Source: Scolanthus callimorphus | Lineage: Eukaryota; Cnidaria; Anthozoa; Actiniaria; Edwardsiidae | Reading direction: 5' to 3' | Length of the DNA stretch: 64,000 nt | Assembly: GCA_033964015.1 (NCBI GenBank) | Contig: CM066912.1 | Coordinates: 21,439,073-21,503,072 of the forward strand | Shown here: positions 1-11,995 of the stretch, piece by piece | How positions within the stretch are numbered: position 1 is the first letter of the stretch | Layout of the letters: every line of letters begins with the position of its first letter | Translations under genes and position numbers: made by a program | Notes under the pieces: generated by a model | Told to the model about the DNA's origin: nothing | What the model saw: only the letters and a program-made list of their open reading frames with translations | Database searches by the model: none

Positions 1-504
1 GCTCTCTACTGCGGCGGCGGCCTCTGCAAGAGCTTTCAGTCTCGCGGAGCTACTCGTAGAAGCGGACGACCTTGGCTTACTGCGGCGCGAATTGCCAGAT
101 TTGCGAGATCTTGTTTCTGACAGTTTATCAGATTGTTTGTTCTTTATTACAGTAATTAACTTGATAGCGCGGTTCAGCGCTTCGTATTCCCCGGATAATT
201 CCTTATCGGCTATAACCCCGTGTCTATCGTGATCAAATAAGTCAACCAATTCATTAATATTTAACTGAAATTGATGAGTGATGGCTTCAAGGTCGTGCAG
301 TTTCGACAGTTTCGTCTCGGAGTTGAAACCTTCCTTTTGAATAATGTCTATTGTTGTCAGAAGCTTTTGTGTAAATGTTCGGCGGCTGTGCGCCTGTCCG
401 TGACAGCGTTTTTCGAGGACCTTTCTCGATGGGAAGCATATCCTCTTATCTGATTCAGTCGGTTCGGCCGACGTCTGATATTCGAGCGGGTTTCCATCAC
501 TCAT
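1..504 (-). CDS. BEL/Pao-like retrotransposon polyprotein, N-terminal (Gag) part, cut by window edge
   Basis: On the minus strand an ATG at 504 opens 168 codons that run off the left edge without a stop. The protein starts MSDGNPLEYQTS, then has a helical, charged middle (about residues 45-110, rich in L/E/K/D), a basic Ser/Arg stretch, and ends in SSARLKALAEAAAAVES. In my knowledge of BEL/Pao elements, the N-terminus before the DUF1759/protease region looks like this: a helical segment followed by Ser-rich sequence leading into an 'ARLKA..EAAAA' coiled coil. No protease or reverse transcriptase is visible because the rest lies outside the window. The assignment rests on composition and on the ARLKA-type coiled-coil start, so it could be another Gag-like protein. 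The BEL/Pao assignment is an inference. Confidence 0.5.
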   Translation of the reverse strand, partial: MSDGNPLEYQTSAEPTESDKRICFPSRKVLEKRCHGQAHSRRTFTQKLLTTIDIIQKEGFNSETKLSKLHDLEAITHQFQLNINELVDLFDHDRHGVIADKELSGEYEALNRAIKLITVIKNKQSDKLSETRSRKSGNSRRSKPRSSASTSSSARLKALAEAAAAVES

Positions 505-1464
505 GGCTCCGACTTTAATATAGATATTATAGTCTTACCTGATGGATAGTTCTTCTATTTACCATCAATTTTCTTACTATCGCGTTCCCGGGAGTACTTG
601 CCGACACAATGCGGGTGTGGAAGGACTTGGGGTTCGCTAGTTTTAACCACTGCACCGTTGGGGACGATTTACTGACCATTTATTAACGATTACAAGCGGT
701 AAGAACTACAGTGGAAAATTAGATTAGCTAACATACAGCTATTTCGAGATCATTGTTAAATACAAACACAGGAAATCACTGAAATCAGTATTCTACTTAC
801 AATTGATGCTTCTCTAAGATGTGAATAACTCCGATTACTATTAGACTTGTAAATAACTCCGAAAGCACAATAAGATTCAACCGTAAAACTCCGGTCTGTC
901 TCAGCTCTGTTATGTGAGTCCTAAATTCCTATGTATCTAATGACACTGATACCTTTAAATCTACGCCAATCACGGACGCGTATAATCATTATGTGTCACT
1001 TGATCTTAACAAAACAGTTTCTCCTTGCGAGTTCAAGTTAATATTTACATAGACCCGTAAACTTCACAGAGACCTTGTCTGCAATCACATCAAAAATCCT
1101 TGTTCTGATGCTCAATGGGGGTTTTGTGGAACCCCCCTGGATCTGCCACTAAGAATAAGACTTTTTATGACAGGGTGTACACAAATTAAGCATGTGAGTG
1201 CCCCTTTAAGGAGAGCTGCTTATCATACAATCACCAAAGATATTCTTCACACCTGCCTGTTCTCCATGCTTGATTTTTAGGTTTACTGTGGTATTGATAA
1301 GCAGATGGCTTCTTGAAAAACAAATTTTATTTTTTCATGTCCAAATGTTCAAAAGTCATCTGAATTATTTTGCTCACTTCATTTATGCTTTTAAATTTTC
1401 ACAAACCATGTCCTGCATTAACACATAGCTAAACTATAGTAAATATACTTAGCACTTTATTGAC
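505..1464. other. Leader/possible LTR of the upstream retroelement, then unassigned AT-rich DNA
   Basis: On the minus strand this lies 5' of the Gag-like ATG, so an LTR and primer-binding site are expected here. I could not define LTR ends or a convincing primer-binding site, because the partner LTR is outside the window. The stretch around 615-655 faintly resembles a tRNA A-box (minus-strand GTGCAGTGGTTA), but no cloverleaf can be drawn. Nothing coding is seen. Confidence 0.3.
1456..1464. repeat. Target site duplication TTTATTGAC (left)
   Basis: Perfect 9-bp direct repeat matching 2533-2541. It brackets the Mutator-like element exactly at its TIR ends. Confidence 0.75.
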
Positions 1465-2532
1465 AGGTTTCTGGAAAACCCGAATAGCGAAGAGCGAAGA
1501 GCGAAAAGTACCGAATAGTGCCGAATAGTACCGAATTATACCGAAAAATGAAAAAAGTACAATTCATTTTCTTCTTAATTTGAAATTGGAGGCTATGGAA
1601 TTGAGAATCGGCTAGTCAAACAAGAATAACAAACATTTCTTACCCGATGATCGCGACGGCAGAGACTTAGCGCCATTTTTTCGACGGATTCCCTGTTGTA
1701 ATTGAAAGGAGAGCGAAGCTGGTACGAGCTCCCACGTGAAGCGAGTACGCGTGTTCGACAGGCAATGTGTGTGGGCTGGTTCGAAAAGTCATGGATTGCT
1801 CGAAGCGACGAAAGGTGAGATTTTGCCTTAATATACTTATACGTATATACGTAGCTGACCTCAGTTGACATACTTTATTTTCTTGTTGCAATGTTCGAAT
1901 CAAGCGCTCCAAACAGTCCGGAAAAGAAGAGGTAAGTAAGCCTTCTCTAGCGATATGACAATGTCTGACTTCATTCAGAAAGGCTTGAGACATTTTTCAA
2001 ATCAAGAACAAGAACACAAAATATATCCATCACAAATGGATCACGGATGTCTTTTTATTATCACAGAGTTTGCTGTGAAAGATCAAGAGACGTAGCAGAT
2101 AATTTCTGATTACTTTAACTGATGTATAACTAGTCGCTTGGTAATGTACAGTAGTCCAAACGTTAGTCCAAACGTATAGTCCAAATCAACAGTCAGTACA
2201 CATGCAGAATGTTTGTTCTGAAGTTCTAAATTCTAGTCCCCAAAACGATCGAAAAGCAAACATGCCTAGTAGTAATGCCAGGAAATAAAACACAGAGGAC
2301 AACGCAACCGATGAAAGCGGACTTTCCGTCTCCATGGTACTAGTCGCAGCGATAATCAGGTAAGAAATGTTGTTATTCTTGTTTGGCGAGCCGATTCTCA
2401 ATTTCCATAACCTCCAACTACAAATTAAGAAGAAAATGAATTGTAGTTTTTACATTTTTCTGTATTATTCGGCACTATTCGTACTATTCGGTACTATTCG
2501 CTCTTTGCTATTCGGGTTTTTCCAGAAACCCC
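1465..2532. mobile_element. Non-autonomous Mutator-like (MULE) element, long TIRs, 9-bp TSD
   Basis: Two arms of about 190 bp are inverted copies of each other. The left arm starts at 1465 (AGGTTTCTGGAAAACCCG); the right arm ends at 2532 and reads GGGGTTTCTGGAAAAACCCG on the minus strand. Both arms carry degenerate tandem copies of CCGAATAGTA, then a conserved block beginning CAATTCATTTTCTTC. The direct repeat TTTATTGAC (9 bp) flanks the element at 1456-1464 and 2533-2541. Long TIRs with 9-bp target duplications are the hallmark of Mutator-like elements. The interior has only short, unsupported open frames and no transposase, so the copy is non-autonomous. Confidence 0.75.
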
Positions 2533-2541
2533 TTTATTGAC
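2533..2541. repeat. Target site duplication TTTATTGAC (right)
   Basis: Perfect partner of 1456-1464, starting at the last base of the right TIR. Confidence 0.75.
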
Positions 2542-2830
2542 TGAGACCTAGGGAAAGCAGTACAGTTTTGTGCACCCTCAGCCACTAAATGTTTCCCACA
2601 GCCAAACCAAAAACACAAAACAAACAGTTTCCCTCCATGTCAGTCAACAAGACAGTGTTTATAAATTATTTATTGATAAGCAGATGTGGTACCTTTGTGA
2701 TCTGAGAAAACAACCAAACACATGCTCCAGATGGCCCCAAAGCTTTATTCGCATCCTTCTTAGAAGTCTGTTCATAATGTTCACTGCAGGGGAACGAAGA
2801 TAGGGCAGATAGAGAAACCACAGTTTTAAT
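2542..2830. other. Unassigned spacer
   Basis: AT-rich sequence between the Mutator-like element and the next hairpin element. No gene, motif or repeat structure was recognised. Confidence 0.4.
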
Positions 2831-3236
2831 AGACCTTTCCGAAGTTTTTCTTATTTCCACAGGAAGCAACGGAGAAACAATCCATCACTATAGCTGGATA
2901 GAGCAGCCTGAAATTAGTAAAATGCGAAAGTTTGATATGAAAACCTTTTGAAATAATAAAGAAATGGCAAGGTAAAGTTCGCGATTTTAATACCGATTCG
3001 TTCGGCAAACGAGAATTCTTGCATACCGATGATGCAAACTTTGGAGGCTTGGTCGCAAATACTATACGAACGTACACAAAATTCGAGAAATTTGCTAGGC
3101 TATTTCTTCGTTATTTCAGAAGATTTTCCTCTGAAACTTTCCAATTTTACTAATTTTGGGCTGCTCTTTCCAGCTATGGTGAGGGATTTTTTCTCCGTGG
3201 CCTCCTGTGGAAATAAGAAAAACTTCGGAAAGGTCT
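2831..3236. mobile_element. Fold-back MITE with ~150-bp imperfect TIRs
   Basis: The left end AGACCTTTCCGAAGTTTTTC (2831) is the inverted copy of the right end, which finishes at 3236. Pairing continues inward through the 'CTTATTTCCACAGGA' block and the 'CTAATTTCAGGCTGCTC'-like block, for about 150 bp per arm. The central ~100 bp is unique. No transposase is encoded. The immediate flanks are TA-rich, so a 2-bp TA-type duplication is possible but cannot be proved. Superfamily undetermined. Confidence 0.65.
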
Positions 3237-3555
3237 ATAGTACCGAGAGGGGAACTGGTTTGGACGAAATAAATTTCATTCTATCTTGTTCTGTATTTTG
3301 AAGTTTCCTAAGAGGCGACTTTTGCGTGGACGAAAATCACAAGAAAGCACTAAAGGTAAAATATAATGCAGGGAGATAACAAGTAGCCTCTGCTCAATGG
3401 GAAACGAGACTTCAGTTCAGTGAAACTGGTGAAACATGCAGCGTTTCAAACACAACATTCCAGAAACATTGTCTGCCAAAGTCGCACAGCCGCTGAGGCT
3501 GTTCAGGTCTGATTGCACGAGTTCCGAAGACCTACAAAGCATGACCAAAGCATGA

Positions 3556-3586
<31 letters not shown>

Positions 3587-4825
3587 CCGGAATGACGACT
3601 CATTGACGCCGATTGGTAAAGCGCAGTGCTCAAGATGTACAATATGCGAAGGCTAGTTTGACTTGCACCTGATCTCTGTAAATGCAAAGCCTCAAATGAC
3701 CGCTACATGTACATAGGAATCACAGGACACTGCAGCGCGACCTACTCTGATGAAAAACAAGATCGAGTGTTCGATAGTTTAATGTCGCGAAAAAGAAGGA
3801 ATAAAATCTCAAATTCTACGTAAATTAAGGCTGTATTTTCCTACCTCCTCCACGCTTATGTTTTCCTTTGTTCAAGCTTGATGAATTATAACGAGTTTGA
3901 GAATAAGACAAAACATGAATAGCTGCATGTATATTTTTTCTCAATATGGGCATATTGCGCATTCTATGAGGTCACGTGACCGACTGAAACTGCAACAGAA
4001 ACATTGCTATCACATATTTCTGGAATCTACTGGTGATAAGCTTTAATTTGATATATGATTGTTGTGGTTGTGGTACCAGTCCCCAACTTTTAGCCCGTCC
4101 GGCTAATGGACTATGGAATTTAGGGACGAGCTTAGTAACCTGGCGTCTTAAAAGCCGTCGCGTATTAGAAGAAATATATCGCCAAACTAAATGACAACTG
4201 TTTATATTGATACTGGTGTCGATTCGTTCCTGATTCATCCACTTTTAGCGACCCAATGATAAAAAGTAAGAAAAAGCCTGGTTACCAAGCACAGCATTCA
4301 AGTGCTAAATGTATTTCTCATTTTATTTCCGCAACGTGAACTTTTTTTCTTGGGCACCCATCCTAGATTTGTTACTCATGTCCCAAAGAAACTCTAGAAA
4401 GTTTGGCGCTTTTGTCCGCTCTGTCACGATCCAGCCCAAATTTTGCGTTAAGGTACCCGACTATCAAGAAAATCAAAACAAAAGCGTCTAACAACTTCTT
4501 TACTTACAGATTTCGTGCTTTCTTGGTTAAAGATAAACACTATCTGCCCATTGCAGCATACTTCTGTGGCAAGAGTGATAAACACCGCACCAAGAACCTT
4601 TGGCTTGTTTGATTTTGCGCGCGAAAAAGAACGAGCTGAGCTGAGCGACCGCTCCACTGAAATTTCAAATGATGATCACGTGATAGTAGATATCACAGGA
4701 AGCCCACCTGGTCGACTTGAAAAGCGTCAAATGTGCTTTTTATTTTTTTTTTTGGTTGAAACCACACACATTAAGCTGCGAAAGTGGAACTTCAACAGAT
4801 ACTGGGCATTTTCACAGGTACCGTA
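3237..4825. other. Repeat-poor spacer with a C28 tract
   Basis: No supported gene. A run of 28 C lies at 3556-3583, followed by T and four more C. Short open frames at 3972-4919 on both strands show no recognisable domain, no introns and no codon bias that I can see, so I leave them unannotated. Confidence 0.4.
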
Positions 4826-5456
4826 TCGAGAGACCATTCACATTACGTACACTGTTCATTACACAAAGTGTGTACCGTTTACGGCGCACACGTATGCACG
4901 GATAACTTTGTCGCGGTAGTGACTCTAAGTATACTGTTCATTACACAAAGTGTGTACTGTTTACGGGCATATATGTATACGGATAACTTTGTGTACTGAC
5001 CCTCATACATTGCCCGTATCCAAGAACCTTACACCTTACGCATTACACAGAGTGTGTACTGTTTACGGCACGCACGTGCAAGGATAACTTTGTGTGCTGA
5101 CCCTTTAGTCCGGTCATTTTACGTGAATAATAAGGCTAACCCGGAACAAATTGCAACAGTACAAATCTCAACGGATTTAGACTCTATTATACTCACTTAA
5201 TAACATATCAAAGTCGTCCAAAATCCCGATACGGCAACATCTCGAAAAAGGGATTTATTCAAAGCAATCGGAAACAGCTTTCTTCGCCATATTGGCTTTT
5301 GTTATTAATGAGGTTTACGGCACTTAAAGCTCTACGCTGATGAAACTAGTTCTCGACTGTAACGCGTTACAGGTATATATTCTAACGCTTTCCTTTACAT
5401 AGAAATGACCCCTTGTATAGAGTCTATTGATGTTTGCCAACCGAATCCGTTATTAA

Positions 5457-6375
5457 CCCTATCCAGACTGGGCTTTTTTTGACTATCTGTGACTGGGGGG
5501 GGGGGGGGGGGGGGGGGCTAATTCGGCCCCCCCTCTATATCTTTGGAACCACTGGGGCTATGATCATCAAAGTTCCACACAATGACCATGAGCCTTAGAC
5601 AATCACCACACCTATTTTTCTCACGTGGGAGCAAAATGTGACGTCACAATGACGTCATTCTCAATGTTTTATCAATTTTTAAGTAATTTTAATTAACTTC
5701 CAAAAACTTGGTAATCATACCCTAAAAGCCAACTAATTAACATCAAGATAATGTAAATGTAATAATTTGTGACATTAACACATACATTTTATTAAACTTG
5801 TGTCATAATGACGACTTTTTGAAAATATTGTCCGCCATCTTGGATCCGCCATCTTGGATCCGCCATCTTGGATTTCATTTATTTCCATTTGACTCTTCAG
5901 ATAAATACTCAATGAGAAAAAAATGGTCAAAATGTACAAAATACTCATCAAAGAAGTGTTTGACATTCAAAAGTTGAATTAAAAGGAAACTTGTGAATCA
6001 CAGAGCTAGTTTTAGACCATATGTTAAAATGAACAAAATCCCTTACCCCTCCCCCCCAAAGATTTTGTGTCAAAATTAATTAGCCTGTACATAAATTACT
6101 AAGGAGTACAAGCTCCGATAGTCATAATTGGGCAATCTGTCCAACATTAAGCTTGAAATATGAAAAATTCACGTTTTTTTCGAGTTTTGAAGTGGTGCCA
6201 TGGAAACTGGGTCGTTGACACTGACATGTCATTGACACCAAAATGCCCCCAGATAAATTTTAGGAAATGTCACGAAGTTTCACCATCATAGCTGCAGTGG
6301 TTTTAGAGTAATCAGGATTTTACTGGAGGGGGCTCGAAAAGCCCCCCCCCCCCCCCCCCCCCAGTCTGGATAGGG
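5457..6375 (-). mobile_element. PiggyBac-like non-autonomous element, copy 1
   Basis: The ends are CCCTATCCAGACTGGG (5457) and its inverse finishing at 6375. The left flank is TTAA (5453-5456); the right flank is TTAG, a one-base decay of TTAA. TTAA targets plus TIRs beginning CCCT are diagnostic of the piggyBac superfamily. The interior has a G20-type tract and matching C tract next to the ends, and a triple 14-bp repeat CCGCCATCTTGGAT at about 5832-5873. It is a ~90% inverted copy of the element at 13360-14355. No transposase is present. Confidence 0.75.
5832..5873. repeat. Three tandem 14-bp units containing CCAAGATGGCGG (YY1-like)
   Basis: CCGCCATCTTGGAT occurs three times head to tail. 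The inverse strand contains AAGATGGCGG, which matches the core of the known YY1 binding consensus (AAGATGGCGGC). The inverted sister copy at 13.9 kb has four units, so the unit number varies between copies. A role in transcription is inference. Confidence 0.7.
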
Positions 6376-7454
6376 TTAGAATTATTGAGTTGTTTATAGA
6401 AGCGTGTTTCAAGATTCCTAGTCAGGCACTGTATTGGAATTATGACATTGGAAATTTCTCTTAGTCAAAGCGTAGTTTTGCAAAAATAACATACCTAACA
6501 AGTATATATAACACGAATGAGTCATTTTAAACCACTAACAATTTAAGTAATGGTCCGTATAAGAACTAGGCAAGCCACGGCAAGCATGCTGGAATGCAAT
6601 TAATTTCTATTGAAAATATAGGCAATTTCATTGGCTTAGACATGAAAATCAGTAAATTCACTATGCTAGAAAGACTTGTCTGAGGATTTTTAGGGAGACA
6701 TAAGCACTTGTGGTACTCACAAACACGGGATATGCAATTTGTAAAGACTTTGTATGTGGGAACCTAGCGTAAAATGCTAATTCTCACTCCTTTGTTCTTC
6801 TTTAATCTGATTGGTCTAGAGACTTTTCGTTGCCATATGTTCTCAAAGCAAGTCGAAATCTATCAATTTTTCACTCTTATTATGTTACTAGTCATGATAA
6901 CTTACTGTGGTAAAAAATAGGACATATCCTACGTGGGGAACCTTCAATGCCGTAGAACAATGGATGTTTGCCTAGTTCTTGCATGGATGATTACTTAAAC
7001 ACTTAGCTGGGAATACTGTACAGTATAGCGAATCTCAAAGTTTCGCAAAACTAAGTGCGGCAAAACTCATTAATAACAAAGGCAAGATGACCGCGAACAA
7101 AAGAAATTATCCATCAAGTTTTCCTAATTTCAGGATGTTGCCGTGCTCGGATTGTGGACGACTTTTTAGTATGTTCATTAGTACATCAAATCTAAAAGGT
7201 TTTGAAGAGAAAGCTACTGTTGCAATTTGTTCCGGTCAAATGCAATATTACTGGACTACTTATACATTGCCCGTATCCAAGGACCTTACACCTTACGTAT
7301 ACTGTTCATTACACAGAGTGTGTACTGTTTACGGCACACACGTGTACGGATAACTTCGTGTACTGACCCTTGTCTATACTATTATAATCGGTTGTTCTGC
7401 GCAAACGTTTCGGCGATTGGCTAAATCGTCCGCACTCACTCCGCTTGGCCCTGA

Positions 7455-8200
7455 AGCTGTGTCGCCAAACGAAGTTCACAAACCTGAAGAGAAAGTGGAT
7501 ATCTCCACAGTGGGCGTGTTTTGGTTGGAAAAGATTCACCCTGGGCTAAGTTCTTATTCAAGCGATTTCTTAAGCGAGGGACAAAGCTGCCATCGCCGCC
7601 ATTTGGAAATCTCCCACAGAAACTAAAAAAGAACTCAGTTCGCACAGCCGAAATCACCATAGTCATCTAAACCTAAATGGTTCTGTCACAGATTACTTGT
7701 CAGAATGTGCAGGGATAATATTATTCGAAAGCTTTAAGCTGAGAAAAATTTTCATTCAGTTTTAAAAAACGTACACCGCCGTACACCGCCTTGCTTTCTG
7801 GAAGCACGCTAAGGCGAAATGCCACAAAGCCATGAATAATATTTTCTAAGTATAAATCCTGACGCTGTATCGCAAACGAAGGACACAAACCAAAGAGAAG
7901 GAGGAATCTCTCCAGTGGGCGTGTTTTGTTGGAAAGATTCACCTTTGGCTAAGTTCTAATTCAAGCGATTTTTTCAGCGAGGGATAAAGCCGCCATCGCG
8001 GCCATGTTGAAATCTCCCACATAAACTAAAAAAGAACACAGTTCCCTTAGCCGATAGCACCATAGACATTCAAACCTAATGGTTCTATTACAGATTACTT
8101 ACATTTGTGTGTAGGGATAATTCTAATCGAGAAAGATTTGAGCTGAGAAAATTTCATTCAAGGTTCGAACAAACTACACCTGGCACTGCCTACAGAGCGC
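7455..8200. repeat. Diverged tandem duplication, period about 408 bp, two copies
   Basis: 7455-7800 and 7863-8200 align throughout. They share the starts GCTGT(G/A)TCGC, CAGTGGGCGTGTTTTG, AAGCGATTT(C/T)TT, AATCTCCCACA(G/T)AAACTA and CAGATTACTT in the same order and spacing. Differences are scattered substitutions and small indels with no codon pattern, so the duplicated DNA does not look coding. Confidence 0.7.
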
Positions 8201-8566
8201 GCGCTAATGACATTCTCTAAATATCCCTAGCTATGATAAACTAAGAAATTTCTTAGAACAGTTTTAACTTTACCTGTTTCTTCTCTCGGGCCTTACTGAT
8301 AGCATTATACAACAATTCCGAAGTGAAATGTTTTTTTCTGGTAATAGGCTGCGTTTTCAATTTTAGCGGGTTCTTAGACAGATTTAGAACCGGACTGACT
8401 CACCAAGCAAGACACACACACGTGCGTCATTTTCTCCACCAAAATCAGGGAGACCAGTGCAAAACAAACACACAAAAAGGGGAGGTCATGTAAATCAGCA
8501 GTTTATGGAAGGGGGAACTTAGTTGGGTCTTCTAGCGTCACGAAGTGACGGGCTGTTTTTCTTGTC

Positions 8567-8670
8567 AGCCCTTATACATTGCCCGTATCCAAGGACCTTA
8601 ACCTTTATGTATACTGTTCATTACACAAAGTGTGTACTGTTTCCGTACATACGTGTACGGATGAGGTTGT
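8567..8670. repeat. Dispersed copy of the GTGTACTGTTTACGG module
   Basis: This stretch repeats the block TACATTGCCCGTATCCAAGG, then the TATACTGTTCATTACACA and ACGTGTACGGAT blocks seen at 7256-7372 and 4990-5100. It is a solo copy of the same repeat family. Confidence 0.65.
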
Positions 8671-8699
8671 GTACTGACCCTTATACATTCAGTATCCAT

Positions 8700-9425
8700 A
8701 GCAATTCCTTATAACATCAGTACACTTTCCTTATGCAAAATGTATACGGAATCCGTATATGCCCTATATTCGCCATTTCATGCAGTGATGACAGCAAATG
8801 CCTGATACATATCTTCGTACTTTTCAATATAAGATATTAAATAACATACTCTTTTTAAATAAACACTATATCAGTTCAAATTAGTAGATTCGCCAAGGTG
8901 TTCCTTTTGCCTTACCCATCTCGAAACTATTGATATATTTTTTGACTGTATAGAAGCAAACTTTCTATTTTGAAATCAGAGAGTTGCGCGGGAGAGAGGC
9001 GCAATTGGTTTTTCCCCATAAACCTCGCAACAATTCTATTTAGAGTTGACAAAGCCAAGATAAGAACTCACTGGTAAATTTTATAATTCTCCTGTACGAA
9101 TTGCTTATATAAATCACGGGAGAAACATTATCATAAAATAGAGCTTAATCTGCAGAGCTCGCTAACAAACACCTTTTCATATCACAAAATGGGAAAAATT
9201 AATAGTCTCTCTCTAAATGTATGTCTAAATGATAGCCCTTGATTAAAGTTATCCCGAATAAAATATTGGCAAAATTGGCAAGTAGGAAGATGCTCACAAT
9301 TTCACGATGGCCTAAACGAGATCATTTTCCTCCATCTCGCTATGCAGAGAGCTGGGAATTTATCCGATTTATGTCAAATTTGGCAAGGTATTAGTATTTG
9401 GAAAGATTTTTCGATTGATGGAAAT
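8700..9425. other. Unassigned AT-rich DNA
   Basis: No gene, tandem repeat or convincing inverted repeat recognised. Confidence 0.35.
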
Positions 9426-9429
9426 CTGA

Positions 9430-10150
9430 AGATGATGACTGACAACGTGACGTCACTACAGGCCGTTGAAAATGGCGCCAAAGTTAGGAATTTGTATATC
9501 AACCATTTTAAACGTTGGTAAATGTTCTAACCTCTAAGCCGACTCCAAAACCGAAAACTTCATTAAAATCGAACATATAGATCAAAAGTTATTAAGAAAT
9601 CGTGATTTCGAAGCTCCCGCCGGAATCTCTGGAATTTAATTGTTCCTTGACCATATAAGGTAAAATTTCGGCGATTTTAAACGTCAACGCGTTAACTCCT
9701 ATGATGTTGTTTCAAGCAGTTATAGCACTATTTTAAAATTTGTAGTTACTTTGACTTTGGCATGAAACTCGATACCTTGTTTACGTCACTTTGACGTAAA
9801 ATTGCATGTTAAAGACGTCATACTGACGTAATACGACGTCTAAAGTATCAGATGACTAAGTCAAAGTAACTACAAATTTTGAGACATATCCTATATCTGA
9901 AACGTATGTCTCCAACAGATTTAAGCAGCGCCCTCTCTAAATCGCCGAATTTTTACCATATATGGTCAAATTGACCATCAAGCGGGAAATTTGAACTTTT
10001 TTAATTAGTCATAACTTCTCTCGGTTTTATCAGAATTCAGTCCGGTTTTCGATACAGTCGTTCATTTACTGCGACGATTAATAGAAACTGATTGCATAGC
10101 CGATTTCCTAACTAAAATTTTTTGGGCTATGTTCCCACGGTGATTATGAC
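9430..10150. mobile_element. Degenerate fold-back element
   Basis: The inner arms pair clearly: TGACCATATAAGGTAAAATT (9648) with its inverse ending at 9967, and AAATTTGTAGTTACTTTGAC (about 9736) with its inverse at about 9870. Weaker pairing extends outward (TGACGTCA blocks near 9450 and 10150, CTCCCGCCGG near 9615 with its partner near 9980). It is probably an old non-autonomous DNA element. The ends and target duplication could not be fixed. Confidence 0.5.
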
Positions 10151-10504
10151 GTCACATGTCAATCAACAAAACCGTGTCATCATATTTTTGATTGGCATTC
10201 CCTGGGCTGCTCACCTGCCAAGTTATAGCTCATTTGCGCTACGTGTTAAAACGTTATGAGCGCAATTCGTATGAAAGCTGTCCAACTGGAGGAAATTACT
10301 ACGTTATAACCATCGTGTTTTATGTAATTAGTTTTTGTTTGTTTGTAAAAGAATATTCAAAAATATAATAAAAAAGTTTGAAAAAAAAAAGATAGCAAAC
10401 GCCCGTCCTTTGCCATGGTTAAACGGCCATCAACTCAGAAGAAAAAAAGAGAAATTTCCCAGTGCAATTATGTCAGACGTCATTTTGGTTTTATTGCTCA
10501 GAGT

Positions 10505-10720
10505 TCCTCGGTAGCCTGCTCGCAGGCGTTGGAGAGCAGTTTTAGGTCGAGAAACGCGAGTTTGCTATCGCTTGGCCGCCAATCTTGGATTTGTGACAAA
10601 ATGTGACAAATCGGGGGGGAGGGGGCGGGAAGGAAGGCGAAACAAATCCAAGATGGCGGCCAAGCGATAGAACTCGCGTTTCTCGACCTAAAACTACTCT
10701 CCAAGGCTAAGTTCCTCGGA
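10505..10720. mobile_element. Hairpin MITE with ~80-bp arms
   Basis: The left arm GGAGAGCAGTTTTAGGTCGA (10530), followed by GAAACGCGAGTT, CTATCGCTTGGCCGCC and TTGGATTT, is mirrored by the right arm at 10645-10706. A G-rich loop of about 50 bp separates them. No coding capacity. Confidence 0.65.
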
Positions 10721-11562
10721 GCACTGCTCTTTCTTCGATTTTGCATCTATTTTCGGTAAGCATCATTGTTAAATTTGCCTTTCTTGCATTTGCTCTACAA
10801 CATACCATCAAACCGGCCCAGAGCCTCACTAAAAGTATTTTGAGAGCAAAAATTTGGCCAGGTTGGAGGGAGCCGTGTGCCTATCGGCAAACACGGGATT
10901 TCCTGTTCTAGGGGTTTTCTTTCTTCTCGGCAGTTTAGCAAAATGGCTGTGCTTCCAAAGACGTGGAAGGTTTTCTCCATGGAGTATCTGAGCCAAAAAC
11001 GCATCAAGTAGAAACAGATATGTCATGGGTGTAGAAGAGTTTTATATTGCGTTTCGTTGAACAAAGAAAAGAAATCGAATACCTATCACATTTCGAAGCT
11101 GGAGTACAACTCGCCCAAGTAATATTAAGCCCACAGCAGAAACGCAAGAGAAACGGAGACCAAATAGAGTATAAGCTGGAAAATATTCCAAAGTGGAAGC
11201 AAAAAAAAAACTGTCGTTCCGATAGAAACATCAGTCCACGCCGTTGAGAAGTATTAAAGAGGTTTGTGAGGTAGCCTTTAGTATGTTACACTAGAGTAAT
11301 ACTCTCTAATGCAACCAGTTGAAAGATGGCAAAATCATAACAACAACAGCTAGAAAATTTAAAAACTGTATTTTTTGTCATTTTCCTGCAATGTCACCTG
11401 GGCGCTTTTGTGTACCCATCCATTTGATAGTGCCCTAGTTTAATATTTCAAATAACATTTTCTGTAATGTTGGTTGGCAAAGACAATTGATTTAGTTTTT
11501 AGTGTACCAACATTCAATCCTCACTTAAAATGATGGATACTCACAAGCCAGCATATGAACTA
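10721..11562. other. No recognisable gene
   Basis: Open frames on both strands (for example around 11004-11247) are short, overlap one another, and show no domain. I see nothing that supports a gene. Confidence 0.35.
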
Positions 11563-11995
11563 TATGCTGGGGGGGGGGGGGGGAGCTGTCGGGGATGATC
11601 GTCGTATCTTTTAGGGGCTAAAATCACGATGGTTTGGTCTCTTTTAGGGGTGATCTTGATTTTCAATAAATTTTAGGTAGATTGGTATGGTTTAGGGCCG
11701 AAACTGTGTCCAAATTGTTTTTTTTTCTTATGATGGTGCTTCTAAAAACCGTGTAAGAAAGAGAGATTACTCGATGAGAAGACGATAAATTAGAAACAAA
11801 AACGGAAATTTCTTGATGGGTATCTCTTCACCTGTTACCTGTTTCCTTCGCGCCTACTTGGTACATACGGCCCCCATTTTTTAGGGTAATAATTTTTTGA
11901 GCCACGCCATGACCCGCCATGTTTGGTATCTTTTAGGGGTGAAACTGAAAATTTCCGACGATCATCCCCGACAAAAAAATATTGGAGTCCCCCGG
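11563..11995. repeat. TTTTAGGGG-family fold-back repeat
   Basis: The left end is a G tract, then GTCGGGGATGATCGTCG and ATCTTTTAGGGG. The right end is the inverse (CGACGATCATCCCCGAC, then GGAGTCCCCCGGGG). Relatives in this window lie at 16335-16970, 27930-28045, 29975-31300, 54281-54402 and 62900-63095. The family is recognised by a GGG(A/T)C TCC end, a TTTTGGGGC block, a GTGCT(C/A)GTCG block and internal TTTTAGGGG. Confidence 0.6.

Larger units (their letters stand above)
4826..7372. mobile_element. Composite repeat block with GTGTGTACTGTTTACGG modules at both ends; piggyBac-like element nested inside
   Basis: Modules carrying ATTACACA(A/G)AGTGTGTACTG, then GTTTACGGCACACACGTG and GGATAACTT(T/C)GTGTACTGACCC occur at 4850-5102 (three partial copies) and again, almost identical, at 7256-7372. 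Inside these, 5285-5340 and 7028-7095 are inverted copies of each other (the TTTGTTATTAATGAG block), as are about 6560-6600 and 6955-6985 (the GAACTAGGCAAG block). This suggests an older inverted-repeat element later split by the piggyBac-like insertion at 5457-6375. A further module copy lies at 8567-8670. The outer limits are approximate. Confidence 0.45.

Noticed and set aside
615..655. tRNA-like segment upstream of the Gag-like frame
   Set aside because: Only a weak A-box resemblance. No acceptor stem or B-box could be paired.
10795..11247. Overlapping small proteins on both strands
   Set aside because: Mutually overlapping short frames without domain, splice or codon evidence.
11563..11995. 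Telomere-like TTTTAGGGG repeats
   Set aside because: The motif is spaced and embedded in a dispersed hairpin repeat. There is no tandem telomeric array; the animal motif would be TTAGGG.
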